DNA of 64,000 nucleotides from Vibrio quintilis (GTDB lineage Bacteria > Pseudomonadota > Gammaproteobacteria > Enterobacterales > Vibrionaceae), in NCBI RefSeq assembly GCF_024529975.1, contig NZ_AP024897.1, forward strand, positions 1,984,001 through 2,048,000, given 5' to 3'. The position numbers were made by a program, and so were the translations under genes. The notes beneath the pieces were generated by a model, which saw only the letters and a program-made list of their open reading frames with translations, was not told the origin of the DNA and searched no databases. This document shows, piece after piece, positions 37,641-46,201 of the stretch; the first letter of the stretch is position 1, and each line of letters opens with the position of its first letter.

Positions 37641-37926
37641 ACTTACTCCTTTAAGTGCCTTGATTTGTTGTCCAATAGCATTACCTGAAGCGGATGAAGT
37701 TGCTTGACCTGACATGACGAAATGTTGACTTTATGTAACAACAGAAAAATGATGTAGAGGAATTTGACTTTAAGGCGCAATGCTTGCTGCTATCGGGTCA
37801 AGTTTTCTTTTGAATGATTGCGCACTATCGATTTAGGGTCTGACGGACTCAGGTGATGGTGCTTGCCAGGGAAGTAATATGGCGTCGCCTCATCGTATGG
37901 ATTAGTGAGATTACAGGAGGTATGTG

Positions 37927-39291
37927 ATGACAGGGAAATTAAAACCGACACTCGGAACAATTCACCTTTGGGGAATTGCTGTCGGGTTAGTGATATCAGG
38001 AGAATATTTCGGCTGGAGTTATGGCTGGGGCGTTGCAGGAACACTTGGATTTTTAGTGACCACTTTAATTGTTGCTGCCATGTATACCTGCTTTATTTTC
38101 AGTTTTACCGAGCTGACAACAGCAATTCCTCATGCCGGTGGTCCTTTTGCTTACAGTCGTCGTGCATTTGGCGAAACCGGCGGTCTGATTGCCGGTCTGG
38201 CAACTTTAATCGAATTTGTCTTTGCGCCGCCGGCGATTGCTATGGCAATTGGAGCGTACCTGAATGTTCAGTACCCGGAACTGAATCCTAAATATGCCGC
38301 AGTTGGCGCGTATGTGATCTTCATGGGACTCAATATTTTGGGCGTTAAACTGGCTGCGATGTTTGAACTTTGTGTCACTGTATTAGCTGTGATTGAATTA
38401 TTAGTGTTTATGGGTGTGGTTGCTCCTGACTTCAGCATGACGAATTTCATGCTGAATGGCTGGGCTGGCAGTGAGCATTTCAGTGCCGGTACGATTTCCA
38501 GTATTTTTGCTGCAATTCCGTTCGCTATCTGGTTCTTCCTTGCGATTGAAGGCGCTGCAATGGCCGCAGAAGAGGCAAAAGATCCGAAGCGTACGATTCC
38601 GAAAGCTTATATTTCCGGTATTCTGACACTGGTTGTGCTTGCTTTAGGTGTCATGATGTTTGCCGGTGGTGCCGGAGACTGGCAGAAACTTTCAGGAATT
38701 AATGATCCGCTGCCACAGGCGATGAAAATGGTGGTTGGCGATAATTCAGGCTGGCTGCATATGCTGGTATGGATTGGTCTGTTTGGTCTGATTGCAAGTT
38801 TTCACGGCATCATTCTGGGCTATTCCCGGCAATTCTTTGCGTTGGCACGGGCAGGTTATTTACCCAAAAGCCTGTCAAAACTGTCACGGTTTGATACGCC
38901 ACACCGTGCAATCATTGCCGGTGGTGTCATCGGGATTATTGCGATTTTCAGTGACGGTATCATCAATTTACAGGGTATGAGCCTGACTGCAGCCATGATT
39001 ACCATGGCAGTCTTCGGTGCGATTGTGATGTATATGATGAGTATGTTGAGTCTGTTCCGGTTACGTCGTCTTGAACCAAAGATGATTCGCAGCTATAGAG
39101 CGCCGTTTTATCCGGTTGTTCCGGCGATTGCGCTGATTTTATCGGTGATTTCATTTATTGCTATGATCTGGTTTAACCTGACAATAGCCCTGATATTTGC
39201 GGCAATGATGTTTGTCGGATATCTGTATTTCCGGGCAACCCAGCAACAGCGCGATGAGGCTGTACAGGATCTGATGCTGGTTGGCGAATAA
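37927..39291 (+). CDS. APC-family permease, ethanolamine type
   Basis: 454 residues, about twelve membrane helices. GTIHLWGIAVGLVISGEYFGWSYGW at the N terminus and ELTTAIPHAGGPFAYSRRAFGETGG match the Eat/EutP ethanolamine permease group of the amino acid-polyamine-organocation family; IEGAAMAAEEAKDPKRTIP is the conserved loop after TM6. AGGAGG stands six bases before ATG 37927. It shares a 286-base control region with the divergent kinase. The expected cargo is ethanolamine or a related amino alcohol. Confidence 0.88.
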   Translation: MTGKLKPTLGTIHLWGIAVGLVISGEYFGWSYGWGVAGTLGFLVTTLIVAAMYTCFIFSFTELTTAIPHAGGPFAYSRRAFGETGGLIAGLATLIEFVFAPPAIAMAIGAYLNVQYPELNPKYAAVGAYVIFMGLNILGVKLAAMFELCVTVLAVIELLVFMGVVAPDFSMTNFMLNGWAGSEHFSAGTISSIFAAIPFAIWFFLAIEGAAMAAEEAKDPKRTIPKAYISGILTLVVLALGVMMFAGGAGDWQKLSGINDPLPQAMKMVVGDNSGWLHMLVWIGLFGLIASFHGIILGYSRQFFALARAGYLPKSLSKLSRFDTPHRAIIAGGVIGIIAIFSDGIINLQGMSLTAAMITMAVFGAIVMYMMSMLSLFRLRRLEPKMIRSYRAPFYPVVPAIALILSVISFIAMIWFNLTIALIFAAMMFVGYLYFRATQQQRDEAVQDLMLVGE

Positions 39292-39295
39292 TTCG

Positions 39296-39315
39296 CTTCA
39301 GGTTGCTTGGGTATA
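39296..39315. repeat. Half copy of the TATACCCAA repeat
   Basis: CTTCAGGTTGCTTGGGTATA, identical to the right end of the full elements, directly after the permease stop codon. The left half is missing. Confidence 0.75.
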
Positions 39316-39412
39316 GTATCAAATGAACTGGTCACACATGTTGTGACCGGTTTTTACAGGACTGAAACTCGCATCATCTGCGGGATCTGACTACATTAAT
39401 CATATAGTTGTC

Positions 39413-40243
39413 ATGAATATAATCAGGCCGATGAGTGATAACAGAACGTCAGACAGAATACCTTTATCCATCGATTATACTGATCCGGGCTGGGTTCATT
39501 TTCGCTCGGGAAAACCAGCGGCATCTTCACGTCTTATTTACGCCGTGGCCGATATTCATGGCTGCGATATGTTACTGGCAAAAATGCTGGCGGCGATCGA
39601 AAAAGACAGACAAACAGCACCGGCCGAAAAGCCGCTGATTATTTTTCTCGGAGATTACATTGATCGCGGAGCAGACAGCAAACGGGTTGTCGACCTGCTG
39701 ATTCGTTCAGAGAAAATGGATGACTCAGCAAGTTATACTTTTCTTTTAGGCAATCATGAACAATGGTTGCTGGACTTTATTCACGAACGTCCGGTCTTGC
39801 CGGTCTGGGGTACTCAGGGGGGGATGGAGACCCTGTTATCTTATGGTGTGCCGCGTCAGCTGATTATTCAGGGGCTGGCGGATGCTGAAGCTGCTGCTGA
39901 AGTGCGTCGGGTCTTTCTCGATAAATTACCGGAATCTCACCGGCAGTTTTATCTGTCACTGAAACCATCTGTTGAAATGGATGATTATTTTTTCGCCCAT
40001 GCCGGTGTTGACCCCGTACAGGCCCTGAAAAATCAGAGTACCCAATCACTGATATGGATCAGAGATAGATTCCTTCGCTCAAAAATGGATTTTGGTAAAG
40101 TCATTGTTCATGGTCATACCCCAAGTGCACGGGTTGAAAGTCTGCCTAACCGGATTAATCTTGACTCGGGCATCTACTTCAGAAATGTTCTGCGTTGTGT
40201 TGTACTTGAGGGGACATCCCGCTATCTCATTCAGGTTGAATGA
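39413..40243 (+). CDS. PPP-family metallophosphatase
   Basis: 276 residues. The PPP signature is complete: ADIHG, GDYIDRG, GNHE and HGHTP. Such proteins act as Ser/Thr protein phosphatases or as Ap4A-type hydrolases; the spacing and length fit the bacterial serine/threonine phosphatase group. The natural substrate is unknown. The start is uncertain: ATG 39413 or ATG 39431, neither with a strong ribosome binding site. Confidence 0.85.
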   Translation: MNIIRPMSDNRTSDRIPLSIDYTDPGWVHFRSGKPAASSRLIYAVADIHGCDMLLAKMLAAIEKDRQTAPAEKPLIIFLGDYIDRGADSKRVVDLLIRSEKMDDSASYTFLLGNHEQWLLDFIHERPVLPVWGTQGGMETLLSYGVPRQLIIQGLADAEAAAEVRRVFLDKLPESHRQFYLSLKPSVEMDDYFFAHAGVDPVQALKNQSTQSLIWIRDRFLRSKMDFGKVIVHGHTPSARVESLPNRINLDSGIYFRNVLRCVVLEGTSRYLIQVE

Positions 40244-40308
40244 ATGCGGTCGCTTTATTCTCAGACAGATGTTGTGTAAATTATTGATAAAAATTAGGAG
40301 GGCAGAGC

Positions 40309-40707
40309 ATGCTGTCTGGTTTAAATCATATCACGATTGCTGTCAGTGACTTAGAGCGTTCACTTCACTTTTATACCCAAACACTTGGCATGAAAGCACA
40401 TGTCAAATGGGAACAGGGGGCTTACCTGTCTGTGGGTTCTCTGTGGTTTTGTCTGTCCTGCGATCAGCTTTGCCCCAAAGACGACTACACACATATCGCG
40501 TTTGATATTCCCGCAGCGCATTTCGCAGCATATGTGGAGTGCCTCAGGTTACAGGGTGTGCGGGAATGGAAGATGAATCGCAGCGAAGGACAGTCTTTGT
40601 ATATTCTTGACCCGGACGGGCATAAACTTGAAATTCATAGCGGTGATCTGAAAAGCCGGCTGGAAAGCCTCAAATTCAGCCCGTATTCAGGACTGGAGTG
40701 GCTTTGA
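40309..40707 (+). CDS. fosA: FosA-like glutathione transferase (fosfomycin inactivation)
   Basis: 132 residues, vicinal-oxygen-chelate fold. The three manganese ligands are visible: His in GLNHIT (residue 7), His in YTHIAF (about 63) and Glu in HKLEIHSG (about 109). The EGQSLYILDPDGHKLE block matches FosA from Pseudomonas and enteric bacteria. FosA opens the fosfomycin epoxide with glutathione. Whether this chromosomal copy gives clinical resistance cannot be judged. A strong AGGAGGG site precedes the ATG, and a GNAT gene follows one base after the stop. Confidence 0.87.
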   Translation: MLSGLNHITIAVSDLERSLHFYTQTLGMKAHVKWEQGAYLSVGSLWFCLSCDQLCPKDDYTHIAFDIPAAHFAAYVECLRLQGVREWKMNRSEGQSLYILDPDGHKLEIHSGDLKSRLESLKFSPYSGLEWL

Positions 40708-40708
40708 T

Positions 40709-41221
40709 ATGAATCCGGATCTGATGCAAACCGAACAGAGCATGTATACCCGGGACATCCGGATTATCCGGATGAATATCCGCCATTTACCGGAAGTATC
40801 CCGTCTGAAGGTGAACGATGATCAACTGCCGTTTGTCGGACATATCCAGGAGATTCTGACTATTATCAGCGGGACGGTCTATCCGCATCTGGTGATGGCC
40901 GGAGAACAGGTCGCTGGTTTTTTTCTGATTGATACGGCTTATGGTGACCAGTATGACTTCGCGCCTGTGGGGTGTCTGGGGCTGCGGGCTTTTTTTATTG
41001 ATCAGAAATTTCAGGGACTGGGATGTGGCAAACAAGCCGTCCGGCTTTTACCTGCATATCTGCAGTCAGAGTATCCCGCTTATCAGGAAGTTTACCTCAC
41101 CGTTAATTGCAGAAATCCGGGGGCAAGACACTGTTATCTGAGCGCTGATTTTCAGGATACCAACGCGCTCTATTCTGGCGGATCCGCCGGGCCACAACAT
41201 ATCATGAAGCTTGTTTTGTAA
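40709..41221 (+). CDS. GNAT family N-acetyltransferase, coupled to fosA
   Basis: 170 residues. GNAT features include VAGFFLID, LGLRAFFIDQKFQGLGCGKQAVRLL (acetyl-CoA loop around residue 100) and VNCRNPGARHCYLSADF. It begins one base after the fosA-like stop codon, so it is almost certainly translationally coupled with it. The substrate is not known. Confidence 0.82.
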   Translation: MNPDLMQTEQSMYTRDIRIIRMNIRHLPEVSRLKVNDDQLPFVGHIQEILTIISGTVYPHLVMAGEQVAGFFLIDTAYGDQYDFAPVGCLGLRAFFIDQKFQGLGCGKQAVRLLPAYLQSEYPAYQEVYLTVNCRNPGARHCYLSADFQDTNALYSGGSAGPQHIMKLVL

Positions 41222-41273
41222 GTCTGCTGTCAGGTCTTTTTTTGCTCAGTTATGTCAGTGATTTTTCAATTGA

Positions 41274-41600
41274 ATGTTATTTTTTATCGATTTGTACCGC
41301 ACAGTCTTGCAGAAACACCGCTTGTTATTGATAATCCTGTTTCTGACAGTAACCAGTTGCATTCACCTGATGACACAGGCATACAGATTAAGACGTATTG
41401 AGGAACAGATGAGCGGAATTAAAGTAAAACCACTGGATTATTCACCCAAAACACCAATGAAGGAACGTCTGGAAAGACAGCGGTATGATAACTGGGTTGA
41501 AAGTGAAAAGACGTTAGCTTTATTAAAAGACAGGGAAGCAGAAAAAAAACGTTTAAAGCAACAGCAAAATCAACCGGTTAAAAGTTTTCTCAAAATATAA
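41274..41600 (+). CDS. Small membrane protein with coiled-coil tail
   Basis: 108 residues. One transmembrane helix (about 15-36, with LLLIILFLTVTSC) and a highly charged helical tail (KERLERQRYDNWVESEKTLALLKDREAEKKRLKQQQ). I do not recognise the family. The reading frame has coding-like composition and is followed at once by a strong terminator, which supports it being real. Confidence 0.6.
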   Translation: MLFFIDLYRTVLQKHRLLLIILFLTVTSCIHLMTQAYRLRRIEEQMSGIKVKPLDYSPKTPMKERLERQRYDNWVESEKTLALLKDREAEKKRLKQQQNQPVKSFLKI

Positions 41601-41619
41601 TCTTCAATTCCAAATCATA

Positions 41620-41648
41620 CGGGGCCGGTTTTTCCGGCCCCGTTTTTT
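41620..41648 (+). terminator. Strong rho-independent terminator
   Basis: CGGGGCCGG pairs with CCGGCCCCG around a TTTTT loop, followed by six T. Confidence 0.93.
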
Positions 41649-41655
41649 ATATATT

Positions 41656-41676
41656 GATACCCATGCAACCTGAAGA
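41656..41676. repeat. Degenerate half copy of the TATACCCAA repeat
   Basis: GATACCCATGCAACCTGAAGA resembles the left end of the full elements with two or three changes. The other half is absent. Confidence 0.55.
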
Positions 41677-41910
41677 GACGGATTTTCGTAAGATTTGTCT
41701 GTTTCTGTTTTCTCTCTGACGATCTGACTGAAAAACATATCAGAATCAGCCTTAAACCGGGTTTTTTCATTCATTTGCACGGATATGAACTACATTTAAG
41801 CAATAAGTTACAGAGGCGCCGGATAAATTCTTGTCAGAAACAAGAAAGCAGAAACAGAACAGATAAACAGAAAGTTCAGGACACAGAAACAAGCAGAAGG
41901 AATAAAAAAG

Positions 41911-42891
41911 ATGAAAAAAATGGTTGCAGTGTTATCAGTTTGTTGTTTGATGCAGGCTGGTCTGGTTCAGGCTCAGGGCTATGTGGGCGGCAAGCTGGGA
42001 GCGACATGGCTGGATGACTCATGTCTGGGCGGTGAAAGTTGCGATGATGATTCATTTGGTGGCGGGATTTATACCGGTTATGAGTTTTCAAAGCATATTG
42101 CTGTTGAGCTGGGCTATGACTATCTGGGTAAATTTACCGGTGGTGGGCTGGATGATAAGACAGTAACCGCTGTCACCGTGGCACCTAAATTTAATTTCCC
42201 GCTGGCTGAAGATTTTTCAGCGTATATCAAAACCGGGCTCGGATTTGTGAATTTTGGCGATGGTGATGATGCTTCTTTTCTGGGAGCCTTAGGTGGCGAA
42301 TATATGATTCAGCCAAATCTGGGGTTACGGCTGGAATATCAGATTCTGACGGACATGAGTAATGACCTTGTCCGGGCTCAGGGAAATATGGTGACGCTTG
42401 GCCTGAGTTATAAATTTGGTCAGGGGAAAAAGTACCATAAGCCGATGGGGGCGAAACCCGCACCAAAACCGCACAAAGTTATGGCGGCTCCGGTCCCTGC
42501 ACCGGAACCAGTTCGCCAGGAAAAACCATCTGAGCCGAAAGTTTTCAAGAAAAGCTTAAGCGGAACAAATACATTTGCAACCAATAGTGCAGAGCTGACC
42601 GCAACGGAATCACTGCAGGAAGTGGTTGATATTTTATCCCGCTATCCACAGGCTAAAGTGATGATCACCGGTTATACCGACTCCAGAGGCCCGGAAGCTT
42701 ATAACCAGCAACTATCAGAGCGGCGGGCAAAATCTGTGAGTCAGTTCCTGATCTCAAAAGGGATTGAAGCTGAACGGGTCTCAGCCAAAGGTATGGGAGA
42801 AGCGAACCCGGTTGCTTCAAACGAAACTAAAGCCGGCCGGGAGAAAAACCGCCGGGTAGAAATTGAAATCCCGGTTTTTGAATATCAGTAA
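41911..42891 (+). CDS. OmpA-family outer-membrane porin-like protein
   Basis: 326 residues: signal peptide to about VQA-21, an eight-stranded barrel (about 22-170), a Pro/Ala/Lys-rich hinge (about 172-212) and an OmpA peptidoglycan-binding domain (about 215-322). TGYTDSRGPEAYNQQLSERRA and NRRVEIEI are the standard peptidoglycan-binding motifs. It ties the outer membrane to the wall. One cysteine pair lies in the first extracellular loop (SCLGGESC). Confidence 0.92.
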   Translation: MKKMVAVLSVCCLMQAGLVQAQGYVGGKLGATWLDDSCLGGESCDDDSFGGGIYTGYEFSKHIAVELGYDYLGKFTGGGLDDKTVTAVTVAPKFNFPLAEDFSAYIKTGLGFVNFGDGDDASFLGALGGEYMIQPNLGLRLEYQILTDMSNDLVRAQGNMVTLGLSYKFGQGKKYHKPMGAKPAPKPHKVMAAPVPAPEPVRQEKPSEPKVFKKSLSGTNTFATNSAELTATESLQEVVDILSRYPQAKVMITGYTDSRGPEAYNQQLSERRAKSVSQFLISKGIEAERVSAKGMGEANPVASNETKAGREKNRRVEIEIPVFEYQ

Positions 42892-42969
42892 ATCTTCAGA
42901 GTGAGCCGATCCTGAGTTGTGTTCCCTGCATATACGTAACCGGGTAAGTCTGTCACTAACGACACCATC

Positions 42970-43010
42970 TTGCCAACCGGCCGGAACATTGTGTTCCGGC
43001 CGGTTGGCAA
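42970..43010. repeat. 19-bp perfect hairpin after the OmpA-family gene
   Basis: A perfect 19-bp stem (42970-42988 with 42992-43010) with only three loop bases (TTG), GC-rich (CCAACCGGCCGGAACA arm). It is far stronger than a normal terminator stem and has no T-run on either side. Likely roles are protection of the ompA mRNA 3' end, factor-independent pausing, or a protein-binding palindrome. Confidence 0.85.
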
Positions 43011-43080
43011 CCATGTATGCAAATCTGAGTCTTGAATCCCAATTGATCTAATTTTACTTTCAGGTTTATATAAATGTAAA

Positions 43081-43346
43081 TATACCCAAACAACCTGAAG
43101 ATGCAGGTTTCAGTGAGATTTGTCAGGCTCTGAGACAAGGCACTGATTTGCAGACATAGTCATTCTACGTTGAAAATCAGTCACGCCGTATCAGAGCCTG
43201 ACAAACTCACCCGCAGGGCGTGAGCTAAAAGGCACATTTCTGCGTCAAGAGAATTTGAAAGGTGGGTACATTCCTGCATTCCCTTTCCTTGAACTGCACC
43301 TTTCGGCTGCACGCTGAACCCTGCATCTTCAGGTTGCTTGGGTATA
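43081..43346. repeat. 266-bp MITE-like element, full-length copy 2
   Basis: Begins TATACCCAAACAACCTGAAG and ends CTTCAGGTTGCTTGGGTATA; the terminal inverted repeats span about 33 bases. A second inverted repeat lies inside (TTTGTCAGGCTCTGA near 43118 and TCAGAGCCTGACAAA near 43192). It is in the opposite orientation to the copy at 9714 and carries no gene. Confidence 0.9.
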
Positions 43347-43420
43347 AGGGCTGCTTTATTATGACTGTATGTTATATTTTGCCCGGATTTTAATGACATT
43401 TGTTCATGGAAGGAATTACA

Positions 43421-44596
43421 GTGGCTGATTTGGATGTTGTCAATCTGGTCAATATTTTAGACAGCATTTGCTGTAGTCTGATTGGATGCTTTTTTCTGTT
43501 TCAGCTGAAAAGAGACATTTATGTTCACCAGCGTAAAGCGGCTATTTGTTTTTTCTGGCTTTATCTTTGCTGGGGTGTTGCTTTTGTTATTATGGCGGTG
43601 CGTAACTGGGTCAATATTGAATTCTCCGTCTTATTGAGTAATGCCCTTTATATGGCGTCATTTTATCTGCTGTTGTTTGGTATATTTCACTGGTACCGGA
43701 TGAAGTTTTATCCGTGGCATTATGCCGTCTGTACCTGCCATGTCTGTTTATATACGGCCATTCAGTTTGGTTTACTGGAATGGGTTTCCGGCTCATTTAT
43801 TTATCGTGTCTATTTTGCTGCTGCAAATAATATGACGTTACTGTCTGTGATGCTTTGCATTTTATTTAAACACCGTGAATATAACGGCTTTGGCGAAAAA
43901 CTGGTTGCGCTCTGTTTAGGCTCACTATTACTGGCGGCGCTTTTGCCCTCGGTTGCAGTCTCATTTATGAACGATATGTATTTCTTTCAGGCTGCAGTCC
44001 GGTTGGCGCAAAGTATCGCCTGTAATTTTATGCTGGGTGCTTTGCTGTCCTTATTTTTATTCAATCAGATTGACCGGCATTATCAGAGCTCAGTGCGTGA
44101 TGAACTGACGGGATTATATAACCGGCGCTATTTTTGGGAGCAGGTTCAGCAATATATGTCGCAAGTCAGGCAGCCATTCATTCTGGCGATTATTGACGTT
44201 GATTACTTTAAACAGGTTAATGACAAACTGGGTCATGATGCGGGGGATAGTGTAGTTCAGCGTGTTGCCCGTGTCATTCAGCAAAATCTGTCAGAAACCG
44301 ATATTCTGGCGCGTTATGGTGGTGATGAATTTATCGTGTTTTTCCCTCTGCAGCGCATGCAGGGCGCGGAGCAGACTTTAAATTCAGTCCGTTTAGCCAT
44401 TCATGAGATATGTTTGAATCATGCTGATGAAAACATGCATTGCATCACGGCCAGCCTGGGATATGCGGCTTGTCATCCGTCTGACGGTGATACGGTTGAG
44501 CAGATGGTTAAGCGGGCGGATGTCGCTTTATATCAGGCCAAACATGGTGGCAGAAACCGGGTGGTCGGTCTGGAAGAAATACTTCAGGGCGTATAA
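43421..44596 (+). CDS. Membrane-bound diguanylate cyclase
   Basis: About 391 residues. Seven or so membrane helices fill the N-terminal 215 residues (an MHYT- or 7TM-like sensor, not recognised). The GGDEF domain follows, with DELTGLYNRRYF, IDVDYFKQVNDKLGHDAGD and the intact GGDEF loop near residue 301. The RxxD inhibitory site is missing (SETD instead), so product inhibition may be absent. GTG 43421 is chosen because GGAAGGA lies six bases upstream; ATG 43406 and TTG 43400 are in frame but have no site. The nearest gene downstream is convergent. Confidence 0.87.
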   Translation: MADLDVVNLVNILDSICCSLIGCFFLFQLKRDIYVHQRKAAICFFWLYLCWGVAFVIMAVRNWVNIEFSVLLSNALYMASFYLLLFGIFHWYRMKFYPWHYAVCTCHVCLYTAIQFGLLEWVSGSFIYRVYFAAANNMTLLSVMLCILFKHREYNGFGEKLVALCLGSLLLAALLPSVAVSFMNDMYFFQAAVRLAQSIACNFMLGALLSLFLFNQIDRHYQSSVRDELTGLYNRRYFWEQVQQYMSQVRQPFILAIIDVDYFKQVNDKLGHDAGDSVVQRVARVIQQNLSETDILARYGGDEFIVFFPLQRMQGAEQTLNSVRLAIHEICLNHADENMHCITASLGYAACHPSDGDTVEQMVKRADVALYQAKHGGRNRVVGLEEILQGV

Positions 44597-44634
44597 CAGC
44601 CCGGCTGAAAGACCTGGCCTGGCTGTTATTTTTA
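44594..44634. terminator. Probable terminator between cyclase and aminotransferase genes
   Basis: TAACAGCC pairs with GGCTGTTA around an inner weaker stem, followed by TTTTT. The stem includes the cyclase stop codon. Confidence 0.55.
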
Positions 44635-44653
44635 AATCTTACGCTGTGATGTG

Positions 44654-45997
44654 TTAGTTACGCTGTAACTCGGTGAGAGATTCATCCAGCGCTGTCACCA
44701 GCCAGTCAATATCTTTGGTCTGAAATGCCAGTGGCGGGCGAAGTTTCAGTACATTTCCGTACGGCCCCGCAACGGATGTCAGGACCCGTTTTTCGCGCAG
44801 TCGTTCTGTCACATCCAGCGCCAGCTGTTTATCGGCTGTTTTATTGTCGCGATCACTGACCAGTTCAAAACCGATAAATAGTCCGGAGCCACGGACGTCA
44901 CCGACACATTCGTGTTTATCCATCAGTGTTTTCAGTTCATCCAGTAACTGACGACCGACAGTTAAGCTATGTTCCTGAAGATTTTCTTCATGAATCACTT
45001 TCAGAACCGCCTGCGCCGCAGCCATGGAAACCGGATTACCGCCGAACGTATTGAAATAAGGGATATGATCACTGAAAGAAGCCAGGACATCACTTTTCGC
45101 AAACAGGCCGGATACCGGAATACCGTTCCCCATTGGTTTGCCCACAGTGATGACATCCGGTTCAATATTATGGCGGGCAAACCCCCAGAATGCTTCACCG
45201 GTTCGGGCGAATCCGGGCTGCACTTCATCTGCGATAAAAATTCCGCCATGCTGATGTACCACATCAATGGCAGGCTTGAGAAAACCTGCCTTTCCGGGCA
45301 GAACGCCATCTGAAGAAAAAATTGAATCGGCCATAAAGCCGGCAAATTTAATTCCTTTGGCTTCCATTTCATCAATTTTCAGCTTCATTTGCCCGGCAAA
45401 CCACAAGCTCAGATCTTCACCGGCAAGACGGTATTGATCCGGGGCAGGGATCAGGAATGTCGTATCTGCCAGCGATTGTCCGCTGCCTAACGCAGGTGAA
45501 GCGCCGGAAGTCAGGGAACTGGTGCCGTGGTAGGACTCTTGTGTCACGATAATACCGGTGCCGCCGGACCAGGAATGCGCAATCCGCATGGCCAGATCAT
45601 TGGCTTCTGAGCCGGTACACATATACATGGCACGATCGATGGCGTCCGGTGTGGTTGCCAGAATCTCTTCAGAGTAATTCAGAATTTTTTCATGCAAATA
45701 GCGGGTGTGGGTATTGAGTTGCTGCATTTGTTCGTGAACGGCTGCAATCACTGCCGGATGACAGTGACCAATGCTGGCAACGTTATTGTAAACGTCCAGA
45801 TACTGATCACCGTTCGCATCCCATAAATACTGGCCTTGTCCTTTGACCAGATGGACCGGCTTACGGTAAAACAGGCGATATGATTCGCCCAGAACCTCAG
45901 AACGTTTATCCGTCAGCTGACGGGTTTGCTCATCCAGTTGCGCCGCATGTTCAGCTCTGAAGCTGTTTGTATCCATAATCGTTGAACGGGTCGCCAT
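44654..45997 (-). CDS. Class III PLP aminotransferase, phospho-lyase-like
   Basis: 447 residues. PLP lysine Lys287 (TVGKPMGNG), the Asp-Glu pair ADEVQPGFARTG at 256-267, and GTGSEAND-type CTGSEANDLA. The N-terminal segment SYRLFYRKPVHLVKGQGQYLWDANG and FNTFGGNPVS match ethanolamine-phosphate and phosphohydroxylysine phospho-lyases (AGXT2L1/2), which eliminate phosphate and ammonia instead of transaminating. With the kinase and permease at 36.6-39.3 kb it could complete amino-alcohol breakdown to an aldehyde. GGGAGAG precedes the ATG. A conventional omega-aminotransferase role is the alternative. Confidence 0.85.
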   Translation of the reverse strand: MATRSTIMDTNSFRAEHAAQLDEQTRQLTDKRSEVLGESYRLFYRKPVHLVKGQGQYLWDANGDQYLDVYNNVASIGHCHPAVIAAVHEQMQQLNTHTRYLHEKILNYSEEILATTPDAIDRAMYMCTGSEANDLAMRIAHSWSGGTGIIVTQESYHGTSSLTSGASPALGSGQSLADTTFLIPAPDQYRLAGEDLSLWFAGQMKLKIDEMEAKGIKFAGFMADSIFSSDGVLPGKAGFLKPAIDVVHQHGGIFIADEVQPGFARTGEAFWGFARHNIEPDVITVGKPMGNGIPVSGLFAKSDVLASFSDHIPYFNTFGGNPVSMAAAQAVLKVIHEENLQEHSLTVGRQLLDELKTLMDKHECVGDVRGSGLFIGFELVSDRDNKTADKQLALDVTERLREKRVLTSVAGPYGNVLKLRPPLAFQTKDIDWLVTALDESLTELQRN

Positions 45998-46134
45998 GAT
46001 CTCTCCCTGATTGAATTTTTTGGTTGCCTGAGCGGTTACTTGAGTATGTCTGTATTAAGACACGAATTTCAACAAAACGCAATAAAATACACAAAAGCAC
46101 ATAAATACAACATTACAATTGTTTTATTTTTATT

Positions 46135-46180
46135 GTTGACCTGAAGAAATATCACATATACGATATTTCATATATATGGA
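46135..46180 (+). promoter_or_regulatory. arsR promoter with operator-like dyad
   Basis: TTGACC (46135-46140) and TACGAT (46159-46164) form a -35/-10 pair with an 18-base spacer. Overlapping the -10 is an AT-rich dyad, CATATA (46155-46160) and TATATG (46173-46178), resembling ArsR operators. Repressor binding there would block polymerase until arsenite binds ArsR. Confidence 0.6.
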
Positions 46181-46201
46181 ATAGTGAATATGAGGCGAAT
46201 C

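Noticed and set aside
43181..43399. 72-codon minus-strand frame inside the second MITE-like copy
   Set aside because: It is not preserved in the other copy, so it is not a transposase or other gene.
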